Positions 22,491-32,260 of a DNA stretch of 64,000 bases are shown here, one piece after another; position 1 is the first letter of the stretch; each line of letters begins with the position of its first letter. The notes below the pieces were generated by a model. That model had not been told where the DNA came from. It saw only the letters and a program-made list of their open reading frames with translations, and did no database searches. Source of the DNA: Eretmocerus hayati (Eukaryota; Arthropoda; Insecta; Hymenoptera; Aphelinidae); the NCBI GenBank assembly GCA_029851415.1, contig CM056744.1:64474172-64538171 (forward strand), written 5' to 3'. The position numbers and the translations under genes are program-made.

Positions 22491-23525
22491 TCAAGCGTCA
22501 TAGTCGAGAATGGACTTATCTTTCAATGACTTATTTTGGTAATATGAATATTTGAAGGACTTGAACATCTCAAAGGCAAATTCAGTGTAAGTTTTGTTTG
22601 TCCAGTCAATGTTGAAACTTTGGTATGGATGTACTTCCGAGTTCGAAAATAGCTTTATATTTGCGATTTTACAATGATCGAAACACGAACTATTCTTTTT
22701 CTTGTAATTTTTCCTATCTGTTTGTACATCTAATACAATGAATCGTGATTTTTCCAATTGCGTTGAAGATTTCATCGCCCAAATCTATTCCGTTGTCTCT
22801 TGTAACATAGGAAACTCCAACAGTTCCCATGTACGGGAAGATATGAGGAGAAATGAACCCTCCTTCTGAATTTGGAGCATCGCTAACTTAACCCTATCAT
22901 TAAAATAGACGTGTGGCATCCATCGTTGGATTTTAGTCAATGGAATTTTTGGGTTTGTAGCATCTGAAGTGATTTTGGAGCAATTATCATCTGTTTTCGA
23001 TCGAATTAGTATGAGTTCATCTTTCGCACCTACAATTATACGTTTGAAATCTTCACAAAAACCAAAAAGCTTGCTTAGTGGTACACAAGTATTGTATTCA
23101 ATTCCATTTGCTATTTCTACGTGGATTCTGTGCCATTGATAAGATCGAGCAGATTCTTCGTTATCAGATATTAATGATGAGCAATTTTTCATAACAGTTG
23201 TGATACCTGGATTTCTCGTCTGATCAATCGCATGACCGTTTATTTGATATTGAGTATGCTTGAACATGAAATATGGCCAACAGTTCTCCAGTCTGAAGTT
23301 AGGCTCGCCTACGACATTGTTAGCGGTCACAGTAGCCTCCATGTACAAGAAACTCTCACACGGTAGACGATATGAATCATCCGAGTTTATACGAATTCTG
23401 ATCTCATGGATGGCTGAGATGTTGATGATGTTATAAGGAGTATATGATCTCACATCTTGCCTGATGATTCGCTTATCTTTAACGGGGTGACTCAGAACTT
23501 CGATTGGATCTTGGAACAGCGCCAT
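22491..23525 (-). pseudogene. Maverick/Polinton major capsid protein (double jelly-roll), truncated
   Basis: One minus-strand frame starts at ATG 23525 and carries motifs of the Polinton major capsid protein, the building block of the predicted icosahedral shell. These are INISAIHEIRIRIN and LPCESFLYMEATV near the N-terminus, then NGHAIDQTRNPGITT, CVPLSKLFGFCEDFKR, ELILIRSKTDDNC, WMPHVYFND and SRTWELLEFPML. A TAG at 22785-22787 interrupts it, but the frame continues with STQLEKSRFIVLDVQTDR and NSEVHPYQSFNIDW to 22491. It ends before the last part usually seen in this family. It lies just after the minor capsid gene on the same strand, the common Polinton order. Confidence 0.9.
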
Positions 23526-23700
23526 TCTTGCTAACCTTGAACCCTAATGACCGTAGACATCGGACACTCTTCGGACTCAAAGACTTCCTGCTCCTCTTTT
23601 TGGTCTCTGGGTGTTGTGGATCCGACGGTGTGGTTGCCTCTCTCGAAACTCGAGCGACTGTGCTGGAAGACTGAAGCCCCGGTCTATTATATGGAATCAT
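23479..23700 (-). CDS. Small basic Polinton protein (possible core/pX-like)
   Basis: A 73-codon frame with its own ATG at 23700 sits between the minor and major capsid genes and overlaps the start of the latter by 47 bases. It is rich in Arg, Lys, Ser and Pro, with TKKRSRKSL and the segment VRCLRSLGFKV. A small basic frame at this spot is usual in arthropod Polintons; by position and composition it could bind DNA or bridge core and shell. The frame is intact here. No catalytic motif is visible. Confidence 0.5.
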   Translation of the reverse strand: MIPYNRPGLQSSSTVARVSREATTPSDPQHPETKKRSRKSLSPKSVRCLRSLGFKVSKNGAVPRSNRSSESPR

Positions 23701-24418
23701 CTCTCCTCACTCGTAGATGTATTGAAATTTCCTGACCCTGGAAGTCGACCAGCTCCCCTCTCTGATCTATAATTCTGAAGGTGATGTTATTTGGTTTGGT
23801 GTGAACTGGAAGGTATAGCGGTTCGGTTGGAATTATATTCAATCGAAACCCAGGAGGAACATTCATAGCAAACTCAAACACTGAATGACTCTCACGTCTA
23901 TTGAAGTATGACCCACTGATCATATTACATTCAACTCTGATTGGGTTCATTCCTGTGATTCTAACGAGTAGAGATGATGTATGCCACGTTTTTGCTTTCA
24001 ATATCTCTCCCTTTCCTGTCACAGGATCTGAGAAACCCAAGAGAATTTCAATATTGTTCGTTTTTGTGGCATCTACATCAAAGTCACATCGTAATTCGCA
24101 CTCCAGGGTGTTCCTATTACCTTCTAAACGTAATAGAGGTCTCACTTCTCTGTCGGCTTCTCCCTCGTCTTGCAGTTGAAGGATCTTTCGAATGTATTCT
24201 TCAATATCCTTCACCTCGTAAGATCCAAGTGGGATCTCTATGACTTTGTCATTATCGTAATAGAATTTATTATTCAACGAGTGAACATTTGGTTCTGCGT
24301 GGTAGACCACAAAATTTAGTAGCGCAAGATCAAGGTCCTCATTTCTCATATAATCATCGAGATCGAGTGGGGATTCGATGATTGGTCCAGTACCCGAGAC
24401 GCTCACTGATCGGGACAT
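23687..24418 (-). CDS. Maverick/Polinton minor capsid (penton) protein
   Basis: This minus-strand frame is open for about 244 codons from the ATG at 24418 (MSRSVSVSG); the 21 bases upstream are also open but lack an ATG. Recognisable family motifs are NKFYYDNDKVIEIPLGSYEV near residue 60, then RNTLECELRCDFDVD, EILLGFSDPV and IRVECNMISGSYFNRRESH. The end has a VPPGFRLNIIPTEPLYLPV segment and IDQRGELVDFQGQEISI. The protein is predicted to form the single jelly-roll penton at capsid vertices. It is uninterrupted and near full length, the best preserved virion gene of the element. It overlaps the next small basic frame by 14 bases. Confidence 0.9.
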   Translation of the reverse strand: MSRSVSVSGTGPIIESPLDLDDYMRNEDLDLALLNFVVYHAEPNVHSLNNKFYYDNDKVIEIPLGSYEVKDIEEYIRKILQLQDEGEADREVRPLLRLEGNRNTLECELRCDFDVDATKTNNIEILLGFSDPVTGKGEILKAKTWHTSSLLVRITGMNPIRVECNMISGSYFNRRESHSVFEFAMNVPPGFRLNIIPTEPLYLPVHTKPNNITFRIIDQRGELVDFQGQEISIHLRVRRDDSI

Positions 24419-24547
24419 AACTAAATATAACCCTGACAATACGTCCTCTTATATCGAGAAGTATCAGAGTCTCCCAACTTCTCCTCCAAAACTTGAATTA
24501 CGCAGAAAATCGATACAGAGCTGGCACAATAGGCATCTTGCATTTTT

Positions 24548-24980
24548 CTTTGACCCCCCCCCCCCCCAAAAAAAAAGTTTGGCAAATTCGAGCAAATCGA
24601 GATGAGTAAGGTGCAATTGGAAAGCAATTCCCAAAAATTGTTTACAACTTGCGCAAATTGTTTGAAAGTCAGACGATCGTGTCACACGCTGCAAGTCATC
24701 CTACTGTCAAACAATTTGCGCGAGACAAAGAAAATTTTTAGGATATTTTCTTCAATTGCACAATACTTGTCTCGATTTGCTCGAATTTGCCAAATTTTTT
24801 TCTGGAAGGATCAAAGAAATTGCAAGACGCCATACAAAAGCGGCAGTCGACGACTTTGTCAGAGTGACGTCGCACAGCGCAAGTCATCAGACTTGCAAAC
24901 AATTTGCGTGAGTTGAAAAAAATTTTTGGGGATTTTTTTTTCCTACTGCACCCTACCTATCTCGATTTGCTTGAATAGGG
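24548..24980. mobile_element. MITE-like inverted repeats between capsid and protease genes
   Basis: A segment from about 24578 (GGCAAATTCGAGCAAATCGAG) is reverse-complemented near 24770-24795. A second, diverged half-copy follows at 24865-24980 (GCGCAAGTCATCnGACTTGC, then CTCGATTTGCTTGAA). No coding capacity. A run of 15-16 C and 9 A at 24548-24572 marks the left boundary. The block separates genes that normally lie close together. Confidence 0.65.
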
Positions 24981-25059
24981 AACTGACATAATTCCGGGGA
25001 ATGTTATATTTTGAGAGTTCGTGGCAGAATAGGTGAAGGAAAAAAAGTTTGAAAATTTT

Positions 25060-25400
25060 ATGACGCCTCTATGGTTTTTAAATCATCATTAAAGTTTCGA
25101 CAATTTGAATTGATGCCATCCAATATGGCGGCGTCTGCACATGTGCCACTAAATTCCCCAACTGTTGTGATGACATTTTTCATCGGAAATTCTCATCTGA
25201 ATCACAATCGAGAGCTTATTTTACTCTAATAATAGGAGCTCGCGGTACAGAAACGCAAGTTTGCCTCAGAATCATCGTAGAAAACACTCTGAAGTCATGT
25301 GCCTCATGTGCAGTCGCCGCCATATTGAATGGCGCCAATTCAAAACCTGAAAAACTCCAGACTCAAATTCAAGTCCCTTTGACAACAGAAAATTCCCGAA
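25060..25400. mobile_element. Second foldback insertion in the same intergenic gap
   Basis: CAATATGGCGGCGTCTGCACATG near 25120 is matched in reverse complement near 25305-25340 (CATGTGCAGTCGCCGCCATATTG), with further complementary sequence outward (AATTTGAATTGATGCC and GGCGCCAATTCAAAA). Exact ends and target duplication were not resolved. Confidence 0.6.
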
Positions 25401-25481
25401 TTCCCACATATCGCGTTTATTTCAACGTACATTCCCATAATATGATCATTTCCGAATAATTTTTGTAGTCATGTCAGTTCT

Positions 25482-25808
25482 CTATTTGCCGAAACTTTGT
25501 TCAAGAAAATGCAAGATGCCTATTGCTCTGATTATAATTCTGACGTGACGATTGTAAACGATGCGACAATCTGGTCCAAGATACCGTACTACCTCTACTG
25601 GTGGTCTAAGATTCCCGAAATTATTGAAATAGGGAACAATGTTACCACGTTTAGACAAGGCACACCAATGTGTACCTCCTTCGCTCAAATTAATGATCAT
25701 ATACTCATTTGTTCTTGATTCACCAATATGACTCAACTGTGTAACTGTAAACACTCCTCGGAAGAATGGAATATTCCTAGCAGCATCGCATAGTTCTTTA
25801 CCAGTCAT
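25482..25808 (-). pseudogene. Maverick/Polinton adenain-like cysteine protease, damaged
   Basis: From ATG 25808 the frame reads MTGKELCDAARNIPFF, then GTHWCALSKRGN with the expected catalytic His. Next comes YFNNFGNLRPPVEVVRYLG, where family members usually carry Asp at the position shown as Asn. This is the C48/adenain-type maturation protease of Polintons, which cleaves virion proteins. The expected Gln and catalytic Cys segment near the end is out of frame: a related stretch is visible around 25500-25545 in another phase, so a small indel destroyed the active site. It lies immediately downstream of the PLA2-like gene on the same strand, overlapping it in a different frame. Confidence 0.85.
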
Positions 25809-25814
25809 CGCACC

Positions 25815-26526
25815 GTACTCCTTCAGTTTTTTGTTCTCCTTCCTGATTTTGAGTTACGTTCACGCTGACGCTTCTTCAACGATCCTCCACGTTTCTTATG
25901 GGTCGAATTTGGAGCTCCGTACGGCTTCAAATACAATCCTCCCTCCTCCATTGCCTTATTGTGATGGATTATTTCATTTAATTTCTTACGATCATTCCTT
26001 ATTTCGGAAATACTTCTGACAACATTCGTGACTCCTCCTGATAGAGAAGCAAGAGCTCCTAAACCTGATAATGCAAGTACAATTGCTGGTAAAAACCTCC
26101 TCGTTTAGCAAAAATCAGTTCCCGGAATTTTTGTGGGCCTTGTTTCATTTTCTTCACTCTAACACTTGTTCTCTTCTTTTTTAGACCCATACCAAACTTT
26201 CGTTTTGCCTTCATAGCTGCAACAACTCCAAGAGTTCCGAGTTTTTCGGATAAAGATACGTTTTGAAGTTTCAGGCGTTTATCAGCTTCTTGTTGTAGTT
26301 CAAGGTCGGCAGCGTGACGTTGATCCAAATCTTTGAACTGATTGTATGCAATATCGTATTTTTTGCAAGCTTCGTCAAGCAGGTTGATTCCACGATCTCC
26401 CCTCCTGAATCGTTCACCCAACTTCGTTCCTGGGCCACGGTAATTATAATCCGGGAGATAGAGCTCGAATGGGAGACTATCGATGACACAATTTACGAAG
26501 CCTCGACCTCTCTTTGACTGATTCAT
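25815..26526 (-). pseudogene. Maverick/Polinton PLA2-like virion protein, frameshifted
   Basis: The frame from ATG 26526 (MNQSKRGRGF) encodes a phospholipase-A2-like module. It has a LPDYNYRGPGTKLGERFRRG segment resembling the calcium loop and DEACKKYDIAYNQ resembling the His-Asp active-site helix with conserved Cys. A Lys-rich segment (GMGLKKKRTSVRVKK) and AKRGGF follow. A one-base loss in a T run near 26098 shifts the frame. The continuation, in another frame to about 25815, has a small hydrophobic, Gly/Ala-rich segment and a basic tail. Such domains occur in Polintons and parvoviruses and are linked to membrane passage. The 39 bases before the ATG are open but start without ATG. Confidence 0.85.
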
Positions 26527-26565
26527 ACGTTCTGTTCGATGTTTCAAGATCGGAGGTGTGATCAA

Positions 26566-26642
26566 TACTAGAGTACCTCATATAAATGGGTACCTATATA
26601 TTAGAAGGCTCTTAGTTTCCTCCATATCATCAAGCTGACATC
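26566..26642. promoter_or_regulatory. Divergent promoter between PLA2-like and ATPase genes
   Basis: The 116-base gap between the two outward-facing ATGs (26526 minus, 26643 plus) contains TATAAAT at 26581-26587 and TATATATT at 26596-26603. The second lies about 25 bases before an initiator-like TTAGTTT near 26619 for the plus gene. On the minus strand ATTTATATG serves the other gene. No wet evidence. Confidence 0.45.
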
Positions 26643-27410
26643 ATGGAATTCGTGGCGCAACCTCAAGGGATCCAACTGATTGATATTGACAGAGAGATTG
26701 AAGGGGATATGAATAATACGAGATGGAGACATGGAAGACCTCTACCGAATGAAATACGCTGTATTGTATGTGGATCATCCGGATCCAGTAAGACGAATGC
26801 TATCTTGAATCTCATTATAAGTCCTCAGGGTTTGAATTTCAAGAATATCTATGTTTACTCGCAATCGCTTCAACAACCAAAGTATCGGTTCTTGAGAGCT
26901 ATAATGTCCAATTCGGAGGGAGATGGGATCGGATATCATATATTTTCCAACAACGAAGACATCTTAGAACCCAATCAAGCGAAACCGAATTCTATATTCA
27001 TATTCGATGACGTAGCATGTTGTAAACAGAATATTATAGCTGCATACTATTTTAGAGGTAGGCACTCGTGTGTTGATTGTTTCTATCTTCGTTAGACGTA
27101 CCCTCGTATATCCAAACATCTTATTCGCGAGAATGCAAATCTACTGATCATCTTTACACAAGACGAAGCATACTTGGAACATATCTATGATAATCACGTT
27201 AATCTGGACATGTCATTCAATGAATTTAAAGAGCTGTGTACAGAGTGTTGGCGCAGTAAAAATGGTTTTATAGTTATAGATAAAGAGAGTAAATGCAATG
27301 GTAGGAGATATCGTAGAGGGTTTAATGAGTTCATTGTAATGGGAGATAACCAGTATATGCGTAACGCTGCTCCGAGCAACACCTACGTCATGATTCAGGA
27401 GATGAAATAG
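26643..27410 (+). pseudogene. Maverick/Polinton FtsK/HerA-type packaging ATPase
   Basis: The frame from ATG 26643 has the Walker A motif CGSSGSSKTN (about 26770), NIYVYSQSLQQPKY, the Walker B segment SIFIFDDVA (about 26992-27018) and RGRHSCVDCFY. It is cut by a TAG at 27093-27095 and continues in the same frame with KHLIRENANLLIIFTQDEAY, WRSKNGFIVIDKES and RYRRGFNEF to a second TAG at 27408. This ATPase powers genome packaging into the predicted Polinton virion. The first stop replaces a position that is normally a codon in this family, so I treat it as a nonsense mutation. Length (about 255 codons) matches the family. Confidence 0.92.
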
Positions 27411-27419
27411 AAACAGATA

Positions 27420-28842
27420 TTGAAACCTAAGAAAGGGTCTAAATATAGTAGGGAACAGGTGAAACGTAAAAGCAAGGATGATTTCAAGCTCCAGATCGCA
27501 GAAGCTAGTGATGACATCCGAAAAAAACACAAGGATCACAAGGTCGGGAAGATAGAACGTGAGTCGTTGAATATTCAAAATTTCAAACCAATAGTTGAGC
27601 CTTTGGAAAAACTCGTGAAGGAGAAAATAGAACCAATTGAAACTGAGGTTGTACCCAATCGTCTGTATCAAGCTACACCGAAGCTATCCCGATCCTCAAC
27701 GCAGCAAGGTCGAGTCCAAAAGAGGAAATTGATAGATACTTCCATACCGCATATGATGTCCACACCACTGAAGTCACACAATGATGACATTAAACGGTTC
27801 CATGAACTTCCTATGATGCAAAAAACAGCCAGTATCCCTCTCCCCGACGATGATGACGTTGATGATGCTGATTATAGTTTGGTACCAATGGAGATCGAGA
27901 ATGAGGGAGCTGAGATGCCATTAACAAGGGGAGGTCCAACCTTGTGAGACACGGATCCTTATGAAACTCTGGGAATCATCTTGTTTTGGTGAAAAATGAA
28001 GATATTTCCAAGGGTTTGATCCCATGGGTCTCCTATCCCGAAATACAGCTATGGAGATTAGCATTGCCAATATAGGCCCATGTTGTAAAGTCGTATATAT
28101 AGATATACTAACAACACTAACCTCCACAGCTGTATCTCGGGATAGGAGGCCCATGGGATCAAACCCATGGAAATACCTTCATTTCTCACCAAGACAAGAT
28201 GATTCCCAGAGTTTCATAAGGATCCATGTTCCACAAGATTGGACCTCCCCTTGTAAGTCAATTTTACACGGAACAGCTTCACCGAAATCAGACAGAAATG
28301 GACCTCATTACTATGATGAGATACTCATATTGGGGAGTGAATCTCTCGGTTTTGTGAATGATACTCGTGGAATTATGATTAGAAAAAATCTCAAAGTTCG
28401 GGGTACACCGGGTCTTTCTGAACTAATTTTCAAGAAGAAATCTGTTGGGTATACGGAAGATGATCTCAAAGTATATAAAGAGATACTACAGGTCACTTCA
28501 GCCCCTCGAATATGTCACAGTCCTAGTGGACGAGTCGAGCCGAATACTGGGAAGAAATACAAGAACGTAATAGGAAAACTCTCCCCAGTGGATAAGGAAC
28601 CGGTCTCGGATTTGAGATCTACGGAAGTCTCGGGCACGGGTTTGAATCAACAAGAATGGATGACATTACAGCAAGGTCATGATGTAGACTATGTTTACTG
28701 GGATGATCCGAACGAGTTAGTCGATCGTCTTGAACTTCTGCTCAGATCCACGGAGGCTGGTAATTCAAATTTTGAAAATGAGATTATAGAGGTTATAGAT
28801 GAATTGCGTGAGGGAAGATTCGTGGTTCAAAAGGTGGGGACT
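27420..28842 (+). pseudogene. Conserved Polinton accessory protein, split by a MITE
   Basis: The first part (27420-27921) is in frame with the ATPase, follows it by nine bases and lacks an obvious ATG. It is Lys/Glu-rich with KYSREQVKRKSKDDFK and an acidic DDDDVDDADY stretch. After the insertion (27922-28253) the second part has RGTPGLSELIFKK, YTEDDLKVYKEIL and GKKYKNVIGKL. Its VDYVYWDDPNELVDRLELLL segment is followed by NEIIEVIDELREG near 28840. Both parts match the halves of a widespread arthropod Polinton protein that sits beside the ATPase; its function is not established. The ATG at 28024 lies within the insertion, so the longer frame starting there is artificial. Confidence 0.78.
27922..28253. 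mobile_element. MITE in the Polinton accessory gene
   Basis: The left edge ACAAGGGGAGGTCCAACCTT is mirrored at the right edge with one mismatch. The arms (left about 27922-28072, right about 28125-28253) stay complementary through GGTTTGATCCCATGGG and the inner GATAGGAG/CTCCTATC. TA next to each end is the probable target duplication, though the edge is ambiguous by one base. Confidence 0.8.
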
Positions 28843-30283
28843 CCTGGGGTGATATCTCATTGTATCGTTTCACCTAGACAGTTCTTCACGAAGTCTTTGA
28901 GTCAGATAAATATGGAGCACATGAATGTGAAGTATCGTACATGGAGAGATGGAGAACAAGCGGAAGATCACCTTCCTCGTTCACTTACTGATTCGTTTGA
29001 AGATTCTGAAGGTCCAGATTCATTGCGAAATAATAAGAAACAGATTGGTGGGAATGAATCACAAACAGGAGGAGTATCGTTCCGGGGAAAGGAGATGTCT
29101 ACTCCTTCGAGTGGTAAGCATGTACATCAATGATCTAGATCACATCGAAAATTTTCATGATCTAATCATCACACATTGTTTCAGCTCCAACTCAACGGGA
29201 TAGTCATTCCAGTGAGAAACGTAATATGGTGACAGGAGCCGAATCAATCATACAGGCAATCACCAGAGCTGCACTCATCAAAGGTAAAGGAAATTATTGT
29301 CTCGATGATTCCATGATAGGTATTATCGATGAGGTCGGTACAAGATTCATCGACGATATCAATGAAAGTGAAGCAAAACTGGTTGAAAAAATAGGTGGAA
29401 TGCTTAATATGTCCATGAACTCATCGGAGAGTGATTTGATCATGAGCGTTAGTGACCTTGAGATTCAGATAAGAGAAATGAGCGACGATGTTTGAAAATT
29501 CGCAACTGACATTCATGGATTTAACATGAATATAAAAGAGCGAGCAGGATATATGAGAAACCATGAGAATAACTGTAAGAAAAACGAAACCGGAATTCGA
29601 GATCATCGAGGAAAGTTGAAAAATATGGAGATTGACTATCTTTTCATGAAGGATACAACATCCAACATTGCTCGAATAATGAGGGAGCACAATGAACCTT
29701 CGGCTAAAAAGTTCAAGAAAGTAATTGAGAATTTGGATCAGATGGGTGAGATGGAGAATCGATTTGAGGGTCAACAGGAGAAGTCTTTAGAGCAATTCCA
29801 TCAAACAAGAACCGATGTAGTCGATATGAAATTTTGGATAGAAAAACGGGTTGAACATTTTCAAAACTCATTAGATCAACGCATTATACCTATGGTAGCA
29901 GGCATAGAAGCAAAACAGAAAATGATGGAGAATCAGATGAGACGAAATGTTGGGTCGTTTGATCTCAAGAACCATCATCTTGAAGCCTCCATCAAAGACA
30001 TGGTGCGGCGCACGCAAGAGCTTCAAGGTGATACGGATGGAACTAGGATAAATCTCGAAGCTAAGGACGTAGGTTTGATTGATAACTTGAATAAACTACC
30101 GCATCAGATCCATGAAGTGAGATTATTCGTTGATAGTGTGAACGAGAAATTGAACGAGCAACCATATAAATTTCAAGATTGGAGAAAAAGATTCATGACT
30201 CATATGAGGACATTCTAGATAAGATTGCGACTACAGTGAAAGATCTACAAGATAAATTGAGGCAACACATGGATATAGAATGA
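28843..30283 (+). pseudogene. Coiled-coil protein of the Polinton, with a short intron
   Basis: A frame running on from the accessory gene reaches 29113, where GTAAGC begins. At 29184 TTGTTTCAG ends, and joining at phase 1 keeps the frame open into ATG 29226. The downstream part is strongly charged and heptad-like for more than 250 residues (for example EAKLVEKIGG, VEHFQNSLDQR, EAKQKMMENQMRR). This suggests an elongated coiled coil, perhaps a fibre-like or scaffold protein. It is broken by TGA at 29493-29495, with the frame intact beyond, and by a frameshift near 30200 before its end at about 30283. Whether 28843-29113 belongs to this gene or to the accessory gene is open. Confidence 0.5.
29114..29184 (+). 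other. 71-base intron
   Basis: Donor G/GTAAGC and acceptor TTGTTTCAG/C. Splicing removes the stop at 29131-29133 and joins two open frames in phase, which would be unlikely by chance. Confidence 0.6.
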
Positions 30284-30337
30284 AAATATTCTGTGTACAC
30301 TATCGATTTATCTGAGTAACTGCATGGTATGAGGAAT

Positions 30338-30343
30338 GAATAA
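30338..30343 (+). terminator. Polyadenylation signal AATAAA
   Basis: A canonical hexamer about 55 bases after the end of the coiled-coil frame. It probably marks the right-hand end of the Polinton transcripts. Confidence 0.4.
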
Positions 30344-31560
30344 ATTTTTTCGAAGTATTACATCTCTTTTTTATTCAGGTAGACGTGAATGGATTAGCTC
30401 ATACGAATACCCAATTTCAGTGCACGTATTACTGGAATGGAATTTTAGAGTCCTGGGTTGCTCATGGAAATATTTTTGGGCTTCCGAATTCAGTGATTTC
30501 AACATGTGGTCTTACGAGAAAACAAACTCGCCCTATAAACAACCTTGTGTGAATAATAATCTTCCGCTTCATATTCAAAAGAGAATCGAAAGACATTTCG
30601 AATCATTCCTGACGCGGCGCGGTGAGCTCACTCAAATTCTTTTTGAGCTCAAGACAGACGCGTGAGATGAATTACAGAATCGGGCTATTCACAAGATCGA
30701 CTCGATTTTCAACCACCTCTCACCGTACACAAGCGTTTCCCCACAAAAGTAGCATCAGTCGCAGGCTGAACACCAATGAGACAACACGTACTTTTCGCTC
30801 CAGGTAACGACCTTGAACTAGGTGGCAGCATCGTCAGGTTAGTACCCACGCTAATCCACTCTTTAACATAGCGAGATAGTATTACACCATGTTTCTTACC
30901 CTAAAACGCCATCGCCCTCGCCATTGCTATAGTATTAAGACATGAATGCAGTGCTATAGTATTAAGGGATGAATGCAGACGGTATAAAGACACAACGACC
31001 AAAAACGAGTGCTCTTTCTAATAAATCGGGGATATTACGTAACATCACGGCGCACGCGCACAATAGTAGATGCACCATTCTTACGCTGGTGCAAGGTCAT
31101 CTTCAGGTAGACCTCGGTTTCTGGACATCATCGGGGACCCAACCGAGGATGACCCAGAAATCGAGGACCTCGACTTGGGGTCAACCCGAGGATAACCCTG
31201 ATGGACATCATCGGGGACCCTCGGGTTGACTTTAAGGGGGTCTACAGGGGGATGACCTTGCAGAAGGTCAGCGTAGAAATGGTGTATAAGGTCTACTCTT
31301 CTACATTGAAATAATATGATTCATGGGAATTTTCTAATAAATGCATTCCTGAAGTAGCAACCTATTTCACGTCATCGTAAAAGACCATAGATCAACCGAA
31401 GATTTGTCAGGTCAACTCACCAGATTCCTGATGACTCAAAATTATGATGAAGTTCAATCCCAACATCCTGAATTAGGCGAAATATTCCTAGTTCGTGGAG
31501 AATCCCCAGAACCAAGATCAGTCCAAAGACTGCCTCATAGAATAATAGAGTGATAGAATA
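30344..31560. other. No recognisable gene; short GC-richer repeats
   Basis: A 109-codon frame at 30336-30665 has no family signature. At 31100-31230 the motif GGACATCATCGGGGACCC occurs twice with intervening GAGGA/TCCTC-rich sequence. I see no terminal inverted repeat that would close the Polinton. Confidence 0.4.
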
Positions 31561-31569
31561 GAATGGTCA

Positions 31570-32260
31570 ATATAAGTACTTGGTGTGCAAGCTTGGATAC
31601 TTTTCCTATATGAATGTGATTTTGTATGCTCATAAACGTATTGACCAATGACTCAGTTGAATCCATATTGATGAATAAGAATGCAAATTTTGTCTATTTG
31701 GAAATATGAACCTACTTTGTAAAGAAGCTCCCGATCTATTCTTGTTCTCGAGCATGAATTTTGGAACTGTCAGATAGTAAATCTCGAGGAGTTGAGATTT
31801 TCTGATGTTGATCAGGAATCTTCCGACATTGATGAAGAGTCTCATTCTTGTTGAAGGATGAGTAAAGTCTCTCAGTCAACATGAATTCTTGAATTCATCT
31901 TGTTTTAGAAAAAAGACTCTTTCTAGGAAGTATTTCCAATCTATCTAAGTTTGTAAGCTTGGATGGGTAGAATGCAGCGATATGGATATTCCGAATTCAT
32001 CTCGCCTTGGGAAAAATTACTCTTTCTAAAGAGTATTCTCGAATTCTTCACGTTTGTGAGCGTGAATATGTCGGGTGCTACATACAAATTTGTGTTTCCA
32101 TTCTGATTTGAAAAGTGGATACTTTTCTGGAGAGAATTCTCAAATCACTCCCGTAGAGAAACGTAAATACGTTGATGGCTAAGACTCACTCTTTTTGGAG
32201 TGTGGCTCAAAAGTTCCACGCTTGTGAATGCAAATGATCAGCTTTGGAGCGCAGGCTGTT
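31570..32260. repeat. Old, diverged tandem repeat of about 110 bp
   Basis: Segments near 31590, 31915, 32028, 32108 and 32190 share the order CT(C/T)TTTCT..AGAGT, a TT/TC-rich part, and GTTTGTGAGCnTGAAT-like sequence. The match is loose, so unit borders are approximate. Confidence 0.4.

Noticed and set aside
22785..27410. Stop-codon recoding, because several virion genes are broken by a single TAG
   Set aside because: Other genes in the window are broken by TAA, TGA and frameshifts at similar rates, so ordinary decay is simpler.
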